A stretch of DNA of 64,000 nucleotides, from contig JAJZRU010000004.1 of the NCBI GenBank assembly GCA_021802555.1, positions 1 through 64,000 of the forward strand, in the 5' to 3' direction. A program made the position numbers and the translations under genes. This stretch comes from Pseudomonadota bacterium (GTDB lineage Bacteria > Pseudomonadota > Gammaproteobacteria > Burkholderiales > Thiobacillaceae). Below the pieces are notes generated by a model. That model saw nothing but the letters and a program-made list of their open reading frames with translations. It made no database searches and had not been told where the DNA came from. Positions 56,554-64,000 of this stretch are shown here, piece by piece; position 1 is the first letter of the stretch, and each line of letters starts with the position of its first letter.

Positions 56554-56936
56554 ACCTCCTGCTCGATACACACGTCGCCCTATGGGCTATCACCGACAGC
56601 CCGAAGCTGCCGAAAAAGGCGCGCGAGATGATCGAGTCGCCCAAGTCGTCGGTCTGGATCAGCGCGGCGACGATCTGGGAGATCGCCATCAAGCACAGCC
56701 TGGGGCGCGGCGACATGCCGGTGTCCAGCCAGGATGCGCTGCGCTACTTCCGGGAGTCCGGCTACCGCTTCCTGTCCGTCGAGCCCGAACATGCGGCCGC
56801 CGTCGAAGACCTGCCGGCGCATCACGCCGATCCGTTCGACCGCATCCTGGTTGCGCAGGCACTTGGCGAGCCCATGCGGCTCATTACCCATGACCCGATG
56901 GTGGCGCGCTACAGCGACACCATCATCGAGATCTAG
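56550..56936 (+). CDS. PIN-domain toxin (VapC type)
   Basis: The 128-residue ribonuclease starts NLLLDTHVALWAI with the first catalytic Asp, then WISAATIWEIAIK (Glu) and HHADPFDRILVAQALGEPMRLITHDPMVARY with the remaining Asp residues of the PIN active site. VapC-type toxins cut tRNA or rRNA. Start TTG at 56550 overlaps the antitoxin stop by 4 nt. Pairing with a Phd-type (not VapB AbrB-type) antitoxin is common. Confidence 0.92.
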   Translation: MNLLLDTHVALWAITDSPKLPKKAREMIESPKSSVWISAATIWEIAIKHSLGRGDMPVSSQDALRYFRESGYRFLSVEPEHAAAVEDLPAHHADPFDRILVAQALGEPMRLITHDPMVARYSDTIIEI

Positions 56937-57577
56937 GAGAGAAACCTGCACTAGCCTCGTAACGACAAAGGCCGCTTCGTATCCAGGATATGACTGTTGG
57001 ACAACGAGGCAACTGCGAAGGATTTCTTGGTAGTTCAAAGCGAGGAGAAACGACCGGCCCGGCGTAGCCTTACGGACAGTCGAAGGAAAACGTTTCAGGG
57101 TTACGGCCACGGGTAAAGACACGCTATTTTGCAGCGTGGAACATACCCGTGATCCGCGGAGCCGGATCACGCAGGCGAGCGCATTCGGTCTCCAGCGGGT
57201 AGATCTGTCCGCACCCGCTTTGCTTGGAAGTCATAACAGACATTTAAAATAAAATGCATATCCTGGTGCGGCTTCGGCAGGTGGTGGTACGTACTGCCAT
57301 GACACCAGGGCGCGTTTAGCCATGGTCGCCTACGCGCCACCGCCGACACCAAGACCAATCGCCATCGATCACCCTGCCGGACGACCCCCGCTGTCCGCCT
57401 GAACCCGCCGCTTTGGCTGGCAAGCGGCATGCCAGCAGCGTCGTGCATGAGACCTGGGCACGCTCCCGTGCATTTACCGTTTTGTGATGCTCCGGAAAAA
57501 ACCCGGCCAGGCGGATCCCGCCAGAATGGGCCTGCCTTCGTCATGGTGGCCAAGGCAACGGTCAGGAGATTTGTGAC
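56937..57577. other. Hairpin-rich non-coding stretch of about 640 bp
   Basis: No gene is supported. Multiple inverted repeats occur. GCCTCGT (56954-56960) pairs with ACGAGGC (57004-57010). CACGGGTA (57108-57115) pairs with TACCCGTG (57144-57151), enclosing CACGCT/AGCGTG. GTGATCCG (57149-57156) pairs with CGGATCAC (57163-57170). These overlap in a way that would give alternative folds. The rest is mixed-composition sequence with no motifs I know. It could hold a small RNA or structured 5' leader of the 57578 gene; there is no proof. Confidence 0.5.
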
Positions 57578-58402
57578 ATGCGACGACTAGACGCGAAGTT
57601 TCCGTCAACAGCTCATGCAACCCTCTTCCGCTTCCCGGTGAATTTCGCCCGCGATGCCGAGCGGGGGCCGGGCCGGCCCTCGGCAGCGCCGACGTTGAGC
57701 GAAAAGGGCTTGCCCCCGGGCCAGGCCTTCGCAAGCATCCGCGGCGACCCCTCGCTGCACGAAACCGCCCCGAGCAGAAATCGCTATGCCTCGCGCATGG
57801 ACCGCAAAATAGGCCTGATTCTGGATACCTGCGAGCGGCTGCTGATCACGACCGATTGCTATTCGATCTACATCGGCTTCAACAGCTCGGAAGTGCGCAC
57901 CGAGTCCATCCTGCATCCTTTCAGCTACGAAATCCACGATGCCGACCTGCTGATCGGCCGCGATTATCTGTCCAGCCATTTCACGCAAATGCCCTTTGAC
58001 GCAAAAATGAACGCCATCGCCTGGATACAAAACCGGATCAACGATGGCCCGCTGCGGCGCTATCGCCCCGGCGCCGGATCAGGGGCTGAATCTTCAGGAC
58101 TGCTCTTTCAGGCGCTGCCGGCAAGCGCCATACACGACACGGTCCATGGGCTTGCCCGCTTGCGCGAAATCGACGACTACTATCTGCGCAACGCCGCCAT
58201 CTCCCTAAGCCAGGGCATCGTGCGCGCAACTTTCAATTGCGACGGCACCTACGTCATTCCCCTGGCGCATTTCAGCGACTTCGTCGCGCGCAACTTCGGC
58301 GCCGCCTCCGCGGCGCGGAGCGCAAGCCTTCCCGGGGTTGCGGCCTTGGGATTTCCCCGCTCCGCGGCAGCGACCTTAACGATTCGTGATTTTCCGGCAT
58401 GA
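57578..58402 (+). CDS. Hypothetical protein
   Basis: The 274-residue product starts after an AGGAG ribosome-binding site 11 nt upstream. The N-terminal 70 residues are low-complexity. From about 72 a more ordered region appears (RMDRKIGLILDTCERLLITTDCYSIYIGFNSSEVRTESILHPFSYEIHDADLLIGRDYL), with two Cys near residue 85-95. No signal peptide. I do not recognise the family. It heads a run of genes for exported proteins. Confidence 0.6.
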   Translation: MRRLDAKFPSTAHATLFRFPVNFARDAERGPGRPSAAPTLSEKGLPPGQAFASIRGDPSLHETAPSRNRYASRMDRKIGLILDTCERLLITTDCYSIYIGFNSSEVRTESILHPFSYEIHDADLLIGRDYLSSHFTQMPFDAKMNAIAWIQNRINDGPLRRYRPGAGSGAESSGLLFQALPASAIHDTVHGLARLREIDDYYLRNAAISLSQGIVRATFNCDGTYVIPLAHFSDFVARNFGAASAARSASLPGVAALGFPRSAAATLTIRDFPA

Positions 58403-58474
58403 GCGCCGCAATGGCCGATAAAGCACATTCGCATCACCGCGCCGACTCCGCGCGGCAACACGACAGGAGATGAC

Positions 58475-58819
58475 ATGAGACGAAATAGCTGCAAACCCAG
58501 CCGGCAACGCTTGGCCACCGTGGTTCTCGCCTTGCTGTTGACAGGCACGGGCGCGAACGTATTGGCCGCCGGCAGCCCGGTGAGCAAAGGAGAAGCGGCG
58601 ACCATCGCCACCCAGGCCCACCCTGGCAAAGTGGAGCGCCAGACGCTCACCACGCTGCCCAGCGGCGAGCCGGTCTACAAGGTTGAAATCCGGGGCGCCC
58701 GCGGAGGCGTCGCCACCGTGGTGGTGGATGCGCGCACGGGCGAGGTTCTGAACGGAGGCGCCATGCCCGATCCTGCCGGCAGTGCCCCGGCGCAGCCAGG
58801 CGGCGCCCCCATGCAATAG
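58475..58819 (+). CDS. PepSY-domain secreted protein
   Basis: The 114-residue protein has a signal peptide (LATVVLALLLTGTGANVLAAG) and a PepSY-type domain (VSKGEAATIATQAHPGKVERQTLTTLPSGEPVYKVEIRGARGGVATVVVDARTGEVL). PepSY domains are thought to inhibit or regulate peptidases in the envelope. AGGAG lies 6 nt before ATG. A Pro/Ala-rich C-terminal tail ends the protein. Confidence 0.85.
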   Translation: MRRNSCKPSRQRLATVVLALLLTGTGANVLAAGSPVSKGEAATIATQAHPGKVERQTLTTLPSGEPVYKVEIRGARGGVATVVVDARTGEVLNGGAMPDPAGSAPAQPGGAPMQ

Positions 58820-58912
58820 CGCCCCGGCACAGCGGACAATGACAGGCCGGCAGGAAATAAAGCCGGCTGCCCTACGCCTCGGAGCCTTACCCTTCACCTC
58901 AAGGAGCAGTAA

Positions 58913-59503
58913 ATGAGCCAAATTTCCACTCGCGGGCCAGGCATACGCCCCAATCTGCTGGCGATTGCGCTCGGCGTGTCATTGGGTGCCGTCAGCATGG
59001 CATCCCAGGCCGCCGCAAATTCGGTATTCAGCATCGTCGATGCGTTGAAGCTTGGCGACTCCGGCGGCGCCATGGGCGCCATGAAGCTTGACGATTCCGG
59101 CTGGAGCAAAGACATGGATGACGCCGGCAAAGCCGGCGCCGGCTACACCATGAACACCTACCACTTCGATTTGAGCAATCTCGCTCCCGCCTATTCCGCC
59201 ACCCTGACCGACACCGGCCTGTTCGGTACCGGCCCCATAGGCATGGCGCTGCTCAGCCCATCGATGAAATTGGTGGGCAGCCAGACCGGTTCGGGTTCGT
59301 TCGGTTTCAAGGCCAGCGAATCCGGCATCTATACCCTGGTCGTCGCCGGCAAGCCCTCGGCCCCGTCATATTTCGACGCCTACGCGGCCCAGGTCACTGC
59401 CGTGCCGGAAGCGGGCCGTACCGCCATGCTGCTGACCGGCCTGGGGCTGGTGGGGTTGCGGCTGCGCCGGCGTGCTCAGCGACAGCGCCCGACACCGGTT
59501 TAA
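58913..59503 (+). CDS. PEP-CTERM-type secreted protein
   Basis: The 196-residue protein has a signal peptide (MASQAAAN processing region) and at its C-terminus the PEP-CTERM pattern VPEAGRTAMLLTGLGLVGLRLRRRAQR: Pro-Glu motif, hydrophobic helix, basic cluster. This targets proteins for exosortase cleavage and export, usually with an exopolysaccharide locus. No exosortase or EPS genes are here. Internal imperfect tandem units appear near the N-terminus: KLGDSGGAMGAMKLDDSG. Function of the mature domain is unknown. Confidence 0.85.
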   Translation: MSQISTRGPGIRPNLLAIALGVSLGAVSMASQAAANSVFSIVDALKLGDSGGAMGAMKLDDSGWSKDMDDAGKAGAGYTMNTYHFDLSNLAPAYSATLTDTGLFGTGPIGMALLSPSMKLVGSQTGSGSFGFKASESGIYTLVVAGKPSAPSYFDAYAAQVTAVPEAGRTAMLLTGLGLVGLRLRRRAQRQRPTPV

Positions 59504-59547
59504 AGCATTGCGCCGGAACGTCGCGAGTCCGGCGATGCTCCGGCGCT

Positions 59548-60732
59548 TCAGTCCAAAAATCTCTCGACCTTGTCTATGCCCCAGTCCTGAGGGTTTTCCG
59601 GACCTGCGATGCCGTCGTGCGCACGCGCCAAGTCGACGATCTTGGGCAGGACGTAGGCACGCGATTTGGCGGAGTAGAACGTCTTCACCTTGGGTTGCAA
59701 GAGCGACGCCTCGTCCTGCTCCACCACCACGCCCATGAGGCCGGATTCCAGGCGCACGAAGCTGCCTATGGGGTAAATGCCCACGCTTTTCACGAAGGTG
59801 TGAAAGATTTCCTGGTCGAACTGCCCGGCCCAGCCAGCCATCTTCCGCAGCGCCTCGGTGGGGTCCCAGCCCTTCTTGTATGGACGGTCGGAAGTGACGG
59901 CATCGTACACATCGCACACCGCGCCCATGCGCGCAAAGCGCGAAATTTTTTCCGCAGGCAGCCGATGCGGATAGCCGGTGCCGTCCATTTTCTCGTGATG
60001 GTGCAGGCAGACGTCCAGCGCGATGTCGCCCATCCCGCCCATGTCCAGCAGCATGCCGTGGCCCGCTTCCGGGTGCTCCTTCATCACGGCAAACTCTTCG
60101 TCGGTGAGCCTGGCCGGCTTGTTGAGGATATCCGGTGGCATCTTGGCCTTGCCGATGTCGTGCAGCATGCCGGCGAGGCCGGCTGCGCGGATCGTCTGCT
60201 CATCCAGTCCGAGCCGCAGCGCCAGCGCCATCATCAGCGCGCACACCGCAACGGAGTGCATATAAGTGTATTCGTCCGCCGTCTTCAGGCGCGCAACGCT
60301 GATCAGCGCCCAGGGGTTGCGCAGCAGGGAATGCGAGATTTCATCCACCAGACCCTCGACGCCCCGGGTATCGAGGGCGCGGCCCAGGCGCGCCTCCGTG
60401 AACAGCGAGCGCACGATGGGCTTGGACTTCATGTATATCCTGCCGGCGGCGGCCATCTCCTCGCCCAGGGGCAGGCGCGCCGGGGCAGCCTGCGGCGGCG
60501 GAGCCGGCTCCGCCGCAACGGCCGGCGCGGCGGAAGCGGCGGCCGCCACATCCAGGCCCTTGTCCGTGTCTATCCATACTTCCGCAATGCCGCCCGCGCG
60601 CAAGGCCTCGACGTCCTTGCTCTGCCCAAGGGCGAAGGAGGTGCGCCAGAACGGATGCTCCAGCCACGAACCGACGATCTTGTGCACATACATCCCTACG
60701 CGTAGTTGCTCGACGCGAACTTTTCTAAGCAT
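59548..60732 (-). CDS. HD-GYP-domain cyclic-di-GMP phosphodiesterase
   Basis: The 394-residue protein has an N-terminal DUF3391-like region (MLRKVRVEQLRVGMYVHKIVGSWLEHPFWR) and then an HD-GYP domain. The motif residues are MLHDIGKAKMP (HD), HHHEKMDGTGYPH (the HHExxDGxGYP) and the second His-rich segment at VCLHHHE. It should hydrolyse c-di-GMP to GMP. A Pro/Ala-rich linker separates the domains. It has no transmembrane segment. The window also has an EAL-GGDEF protein at 30894-32690. Confidence 0.93.
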   Translation of the reverse strand: MLRKVRVEQLRVGMYVHKIVGSWLEHPFWRTSFALGQSKDVEALRAGGIAEVWIDTDKGLDVAAAASAAPAVAAEPAPPPQAAPARLPLGEEMAAAGRIYMKSKPIVRSLFTEARLGRALDTRGVEGLVDEISHSLLRNPWALISVARLKTADEYTYMHSVAVCALMMALALRLGLDEQTIRAAGLAGMLHDIGKAKMPPDILNKPARLTDEEFAVMKEHPEAGHGMLLDMGGMGDIALDVCLHHHEKMDGTGYPHRLPAEKISRFARMGAVCDVYDAVTSDRPYKKGWDPTEALRKMAGWAGQFDQEIFHTFVKSVGIYPIGSFVRLESGLMGVVVEQDEASLLQPKVKTFYSAKSRAYVLPKIVDLARAHDGIAGPENPQDWGIDKVERFLD

Positions 60733-60828
60733 GATGGTTGCGGCCCGTCCCCGGCAAACTGCCGGCTGGGCGCGGTTCCCGTAGAGTTCCCTGGATGGAT
60801 TCTAACTTAGCCGCGCCCGGGGACGAGA

Positions 60829-61149
60829 TCAATCCCAGCGCTCGTCGCGCACCTCCACCCAGCCCTGCGCCACGCGCACCGCCAGGGGCGCCGCCGCCTC
60901 GTAGGCCGGCGGCGCCTTGACCGCGCCGGTGCGCACGTCGAAGCGCGCGCCATGGCGCGGGCAGATGACTTCGTAGCCGTCCAGCTCGCCGCCGGCCAGG
61001 TCGCCGCCGTCGTGGGTGCAGACATCCTCCAGAGCGTGCAGCCGGCCGCCGATGTTGAACACCACCACCGCGACGCCGTCCACGTCCGCCACCCGGCGCG
61101 CGCCCTCCGGCAGTTCCGACAAGGGGCAGACGCGGGTCCAGGGCGCCAT
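60829..61149 (-). CDS. Rieske [2Fe-2S] ferredoxin-type protein
   Basis: The 106-residue protein has the Rieske motifs CTHDGGDL (Cys-x-His) and CPRHGARFD (Cys-x-x-His). It is soluble, with no membrane anchor, resembling the small NirD/biphenyl-dioxygenase-type ferredoxins that appear in suf clusters. It overlaps the SufT-like gene by 3 nt and is the last gene of the cluster. Confidence 0.92.
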   Translation of the reverse strand: MAPWTRVCPLSELPEGARRVADVDGVAVVVFNIGGRLHALEDVCTHDGGDLAGGELDGYEVICPRHGARFDVRTGAVKAPPAYEAAAPLAVRVAQGWVEVRDERWD

Positions 61150-61502
61150 CAGAACAAACCCAACTGCAAGCGCGCGGCTTGGCTCATGCGCGACTGATCC
61201 CAGGGCGGCTCCCAGACGAGTTCCACCCGGGCATCGGTCACGCCCGGCACCGCGCGCACCCGGGCCTCGACCTCGGCCGGAAAGCCCTGCGCCACGGGGC
61301 AGCCCGGCGCGGTGAGCGTCATGCGGATGCGCACGGCACCGGCACCGTTCACTTCGAGCGCGTAGACGAGACCAAGATCGTGGATGTTGACCGGGATTTC
61401 CGGGTCGTACACGGTCTTGAGGGCAGCGACGACGGCGCCCCTGAGCCCCGTTTCGTCGCGGCCTTCCCGCGCCAGGGCGGGCAGGTCAGGTGGGGCAGAC
61501 AT
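61149..61502 (-). CDS. SufT-like MIP18/DUF59-domain iron-sulfur assembly protein
   Basis: The 117-residue protein is an MIP18/DUF59 domain: VVAALKTVYDPEIPVNIHDLGLVYALEVN, MTLTAPGCPVAQGFPAEV and VELVWEPPWDQSRMSQAARLQLGLF. The single conserved Cys (in APGCP) is present. It acts in maturation of Fe-S proteins in SufT/PaaD-type proteins. It starts with ATG 61502 and overlaps the Rieske gene; it also starts 17 nt inside the sufU stop region. Confidence 0.92.
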   Translation of the reverse strand: MSAPPDLPALAREGRDETGLRGAVVAALKTVYDPEIPVNIHDLGLVYALEVNGAGAVRIRMTLTAPGCPVAQGFPAEVEARVRAVPGVTDARVELVWEPPWDQSRMSQAARLQLGLF

Positions 61503-61968
61503 GGTCGTCCTCTTCCGTGGTCACGGTGCCGGCGCGGCTTTCCAGCGCGGCCTTGAGGGTGTGCCAGGGCAGCGTGGCGCATTTGACCCGCATGGGATAT
61601 TCGCGCACGCCGGCGAGCACCCTGAGCTTGCCCAACGGCGCCTGCGCCGTTCCGGCGCCCGCATCCTCGGTGAGCATGGCGCGCATGGCCGCGAACAGCC
61701 GTTCCGCCTCGGCGACGGGCTTGCCCAGCACCGCCTCGGTCATCATGGACGCCGACGCGGTGCAGATCGCGCAGCCGGCGCCCTCGAAGCCCACGTCGCG
61801 GATGGTGCCGTCCTGCACCCGCAGGTGCACGGTGACGTCGTCGTTGCACACGGGATTGTAGCCATGGGCGTGATGCGTAGCCGCCCGCGGTTTGCGTTGA
61901 AAGTGGCGCGGATGGCGGTTGTGCTCCAGAATCATTTCCTCATAGAGGGCACGGGTCGAGTCGTTCAT
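61486..61968 (-). CDS. sufU: SufU-type Fe-S scaffold/sulfurtransferase accessory protein
   Basis: The 160-residue protein has the three conserved Cys: NPVCNDDVTV, FEGAGCAICTASASM and RVKCATLPWHTL, plus the zinc Asp in CNDD. The insertion between Cys2 and Cys3 is longer than in IscU, as in SufU. SufU transfers sulfur from SufS to SufBCD. It overlaps sufD (4 nt) and the SufT-like gene. No sufS is found between sufD and sufU in this window. Confidence 0.92.
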   Translation of the reverse strand: MNDSTRALYEEMILEHNRHPRHFQRKPRAATHHAHGYNPVCNDDVTVHLRVQDGTIRDVGFEGAGCAICTASASMMTEAVLGKPVAEAERLFAAMRAMLTEDAGAGTAQAPLGKLRVLAGVREYPMRVKCATLPWHTLKAALESRAGTVTTEEDDHVCPT

Positions 61969-63239
61969 TTGCGCCCCTCCTCGACCAGCCGGTCCAGCGC
62001 GCCATCCAGGCGCTGCGTCAGCCAGTCGCGCAGAGTGCCCGGCGCTATGGCAGCGCAGGCTTCCAGCGCGAAGGCGTGCGTGAGCATGGCGCGTGCCTGG
62101 ACGTCGCCGATACCGCGCGAGCGCAGATAGAACACTTGGCTCTCGTCCAGCCGCCCCACCGTGGCGCCGTGGCTGCATTTGACGTCGTCGGCATAGATTT
62201 CCAACTGCGGCTTGGCGTCGATTTCGGCTAGCGGCGAAAGCAGCAGATTGCGGCTGGACTGACGCGCATCGGCCTTCTGCGCGCCCGGACGCACCACGAT
62301 GAGGCCGTCGAACACGCCGCGCCCGCGCCCTGCGGCGATGCCGCGGAAGGCTTCCCGGCTTTGCGTGTGCGCAGCCGTGTGCTCAATGCGGGTGTGGTGA
62401 TCCACATGGCTGCGGCCGCCGGCGAGGAAGCAGCCGTTCAGGGTCGCGCCGGCGCCCGCGCCGGCCAGATCGAGCGCGATGTCCTGGCGCGTGAGCTGAC
62501 CGCCCAACGCCAGCGACAGGACATCCAGACGGCTGTCCTGCTCCTGGCGGGCGAAAAGTGCCCCGGTGTGGATGGCCGCGGCGCCATCCTCGACCAGCTT
62601 CACATACGACAGGTGGGCCCGGGCGCCGACGAAAATCTCCGTCGCCGCATTGCGCCAATAATCGCCGCGGCCGTTGCACAGCTCCACGACCGTGGCCCGG
62701 GCGCCGGGTTCCAGCACGATCAGGCTGCGTTCATGCACCATGGCGCCGTCTTCGTCTATGGTGCGCACGATGAATATCGGCTCATCGACGCGCCATTGCG
62801 CCGGCACATGCAACACGACGCCCTCGCGCCACAATGCCGTATCGAGTGCGACCAGGGCCGATTCGCGCCCGGCCAGCGTGCCGAAGCGGGCCGCCGCGGG
62901 CAGGGTAGTGTGCGCCAGCGCGACATCCAGGCGGCCGAGCATGCCCTCCGGCAGCGAGGTGGAGCGGCTCAGCGCGTAGCCGTTGCCATAGGTCAGAAGA
63001 TGTCCGGCAGGCAGGCTGTCGGGCAGGAACTCGGCGCCCGGCGCAGGGCTGTGCAACCGGCGCTTCTCCAGGGCAGTGAGCGAGGTGTATTTCCACGCTT
63101 CCTCGCGGCCCGGAAACCCCGCGCGGAAAAAGCTCTCCAGCGCCTCGTGGCGGCCCAGCTTGAGCCAGGACGGACCGGCCTCCATGGCGCTGCGCCCGGC
63201 CGCGAGATAGGCGGCGCGTTCTTCCTGCGCGATTCTCAT
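61965..63239 (-). CDS. sufD: Fe-S cluster assembly protein SufD
   Basis: The 424-residue protein is a SufBD-family beta-helix protein: EEAWKYTSLTALEKRR near the N-terminus, LIVLEPGARATVVELCNG, DGLIVVRPGAQKADARQSSRNLLLSPLAEIDAKPQLEIYADDVKCSHGATVGRLDESQVFYLRSRGI, with the conserved Cys/His near C-terminus. It forms the SufBC2D complex. Size and position after sufC mark it as SufD and not SufB. It overlaps sufC by 4 nt and sufU by 4 nt. Confidence 0.95.
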   Translation of the reverse strand: MRIAQEERAAYLAAGRSAMEAGPSWLKLGRHEALESFFRAGFPGREEAWKYTSLTALEKRRLHSPAPGAEFLPDSLPAGHLLTYGNGYALSRSTSLPEGMLGRLDVALAHTTLPAAARFGTLAGRESALVALDTALWREGVVLHVPAQWRVDEPIFIVRTIDEDGAMVHERSLIVLEPGARATVVELCNGRGDYWRNAATEIFVGARAHLSYVKLVEDGAAAIHTGALFARQEQDSRLDVLSLALGGQLTRQDIALDLAGAGAGATLNGCFLAGGRSHVDHHTRIEHTAAHTQSREAFRGIAAGRGRGVFDGLIVVRPGAQKADARQSSRNLLLSPLAEIDAKPQLEIYADDVKCSHGATVGRLDESQVFYLRSRGIGDVQARAMLTHAFALEACAAIAPGTLRDWLTQRLDGALDRLVEEGRK

Positions 63240-64000
63240 GCGCGCGCCCTCCGGGCCTCTGGAGCGGCCTCCAGCCAGCCGTAGCCGCGTTCTTCCAATT
63301 CCAAGGCCAACTCCGGCCCGCCGCTTTTCACCATGCGGCCGTCGGCCAGCACATGCACCCGGTCGGGACGGATGTAGTTGAGCAGGCGCTGGTAATGGGT
63401 GACCAGCACCATGGCGCGCTGCGGGCCGCGCAAGGCATTGACTCCGTCGGCCACGGCCTTGAGGGCATCGATGTCCAGACCCGAGTCGGTTTCGTCCAGG
63501 ATGGCCAGGCGCGGCTCCAGCACCGCCATCTGCAAAATCTCGTTGCGCTTTTTCTCGCCGCCGGAGAAGCCTTCGTTGACGGCGCGATAAAGCAGTTCCT
63601 CCTTCATGCCCACGAGGCCTAAGCGGCTTTGCACGTAGTCGAGGAAATCCATGGCATCCAGTTCCGTTTCGCCGCGTGCGCGGCGCACCTGGTTGAGCGC
63701 GGATTTCAGCAATTGGATGTTGGCCACGCCGGGAATTTCCACGGGATATTGAAACGCCAGGAAGATGCCCGCCCGGGCGCGCTCCTCGGGCGTTTGCCCG
63801 ATCAAGTCCTGGCCCAGATAACGAATTTCGCCGGCGGTCACGGCATAGCCGGGGCGCCCGGCGATGACATGGGCCAGCGTGCTCTTGCCTGAGCCGTTGG
63901 GCCCCATGACGGCGTGCACTTCGCCGGCCTGCACGCTGAGATCGACGCCCTTCAGGATGGGCTTGCCATCCACGGCGACATGCAGATCAGTGATTTCCAG
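63236..64000 (-). CDS. sufC: Fe-S cluster assembly ATPase SufC (start cut by the window edge)
   Basis: The 255 visible residues lack only the very start: the first codons within the window read LEITDLHVAVDGKPILKGVDLSV, and the true Met lies just outside. Walker A is GPNGSGKSTLAHVIAG, the ABC signature FSGGEKKRNEILQMAVLEP, Walker B LAILDETDSGLDIDALK, and a H-loop VTHYQRLL. SufC energises the SufBCD scaffold. sufB would be expected immediately upstream, outside the window. Confidence 0.96.
   Translation of the reverse strand: MEITDLHVAVDGKPILKGVDLSVQAGEVHAVMGPNGSGKSTLAHVIAGRPGYAVTAGEIRYLGQDLIGQTPEERARAGIFLAFQYPVEIPGVANIQLLKSALNQVRRARGETELDAMDFLDYVQSRLGLVGMKEELLYRAVNEGFSGGEKKRNEILQMAVLEPRLAILDETDSGLDIDALKAVADGVNALRGPQRAMVLVTHYQRLLNYIRPDRVHVLADGRMVKSGGPELALELEERGYGWLEAAPEARRARA

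Overview
The window is a high-GC stretch of a betaproteobacterial chromosome. The evidence is gene order as well as sequence: rlmH-maf-rng beside coq7, the purD/purH/fis/dusB string next to hemF and tsaC, prmC-prfA-hemA, rph-rdgB, and a zapB-like/zapA/6S RNA/fthC block. A persulfide dioxygenase, a Coq7-type hydroxylase, a PEP-CTERM protein and an HPr-rel-A cassette fit an environmental betaproteobacterium, possibly a sulfur-oxidising member of the Nitrosomonadales. That placement is an inference. The sequence is gene-dense, with many 4-nt start/stop overlaps, and almost everything outside 50-57 kb looks like core genome.

Layout. 1-120: tail of an ISL3-type transposase, then a palindromic repeat. 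200-4.5 kb: coq7, rlmH, maf, rng, htpX. 4.7-10 kb: two metallo-beta-lactamase-fold enzymes (one ETHE1-like), xth, a Cys-rich lipoprotein, lipA, a secreted protein, a TlpA-like thioredoxin, a rhodanese. 10-14.5 kb: a DUF3108 protein, grxD and the four-gene HPr-rel-A operon. 14.6-26.8 kb: one long leftward run (prmC, prfA, hemA, a divergent class A PBP, hemF, tsaC, purD, purH, fis, dusB). 26.9-38 kb: mscL, metR/metE, an EAL-CBS-GGDEF protein, rph-rdgB, two small exported proteins, btuB behind a cobalamin riboswitch. 38-44.5 kb: zapB-like, zapA, 6S RNA, fthC, livFGMHK, a cytochrome c. 44.6-50 kb: a YyaL-type thioredoxin-domain protein, a ParA-like ATPase, ilvD, lgt and tRNA-Ala(CGC).

50.1-57 kb is an accessory island directly downstream of the tRNA. 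Its restriction-modification part is visibly less GC-rich than the flanks. It holds a PLD-family restriction endonuclease converging on an N6-adenine methyltransferase, a ribbon-helix-helix regulator with a palindromic operator, a hipBA-type toxin-antitoxin pair with a long inverted-repeat operator, a decayed metallophosphoesterase gene, a repeat copy, and a Phd/PIN-type toxin-antitoxin pair. No integrase is visible. A hairpin-rich non-coding stretch of about 640 bp follows. From 57.6 kb come an unknown protein, a PepSY protein, a PEP-CTERM protein, an HD-GYP phosphodiesterase, and a suf cluster (Rieske, sufT-like, sufU, sufD, sufC) running off the right edge.

The most unusual system is the HPr-rel-A operon (11576-14469, minus strand). 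A Tat-signal, Cys-rich protein with a CTPGYW motif is followed, with tight overlaps, by a PqqD-like protein, an HPr-kinase-like P-loop protein and a nucleotidyltransferase-fold protein. This looks like a protein-modification or export pathway acting on the first gene product. Its chemistry cannot be read from sequence.
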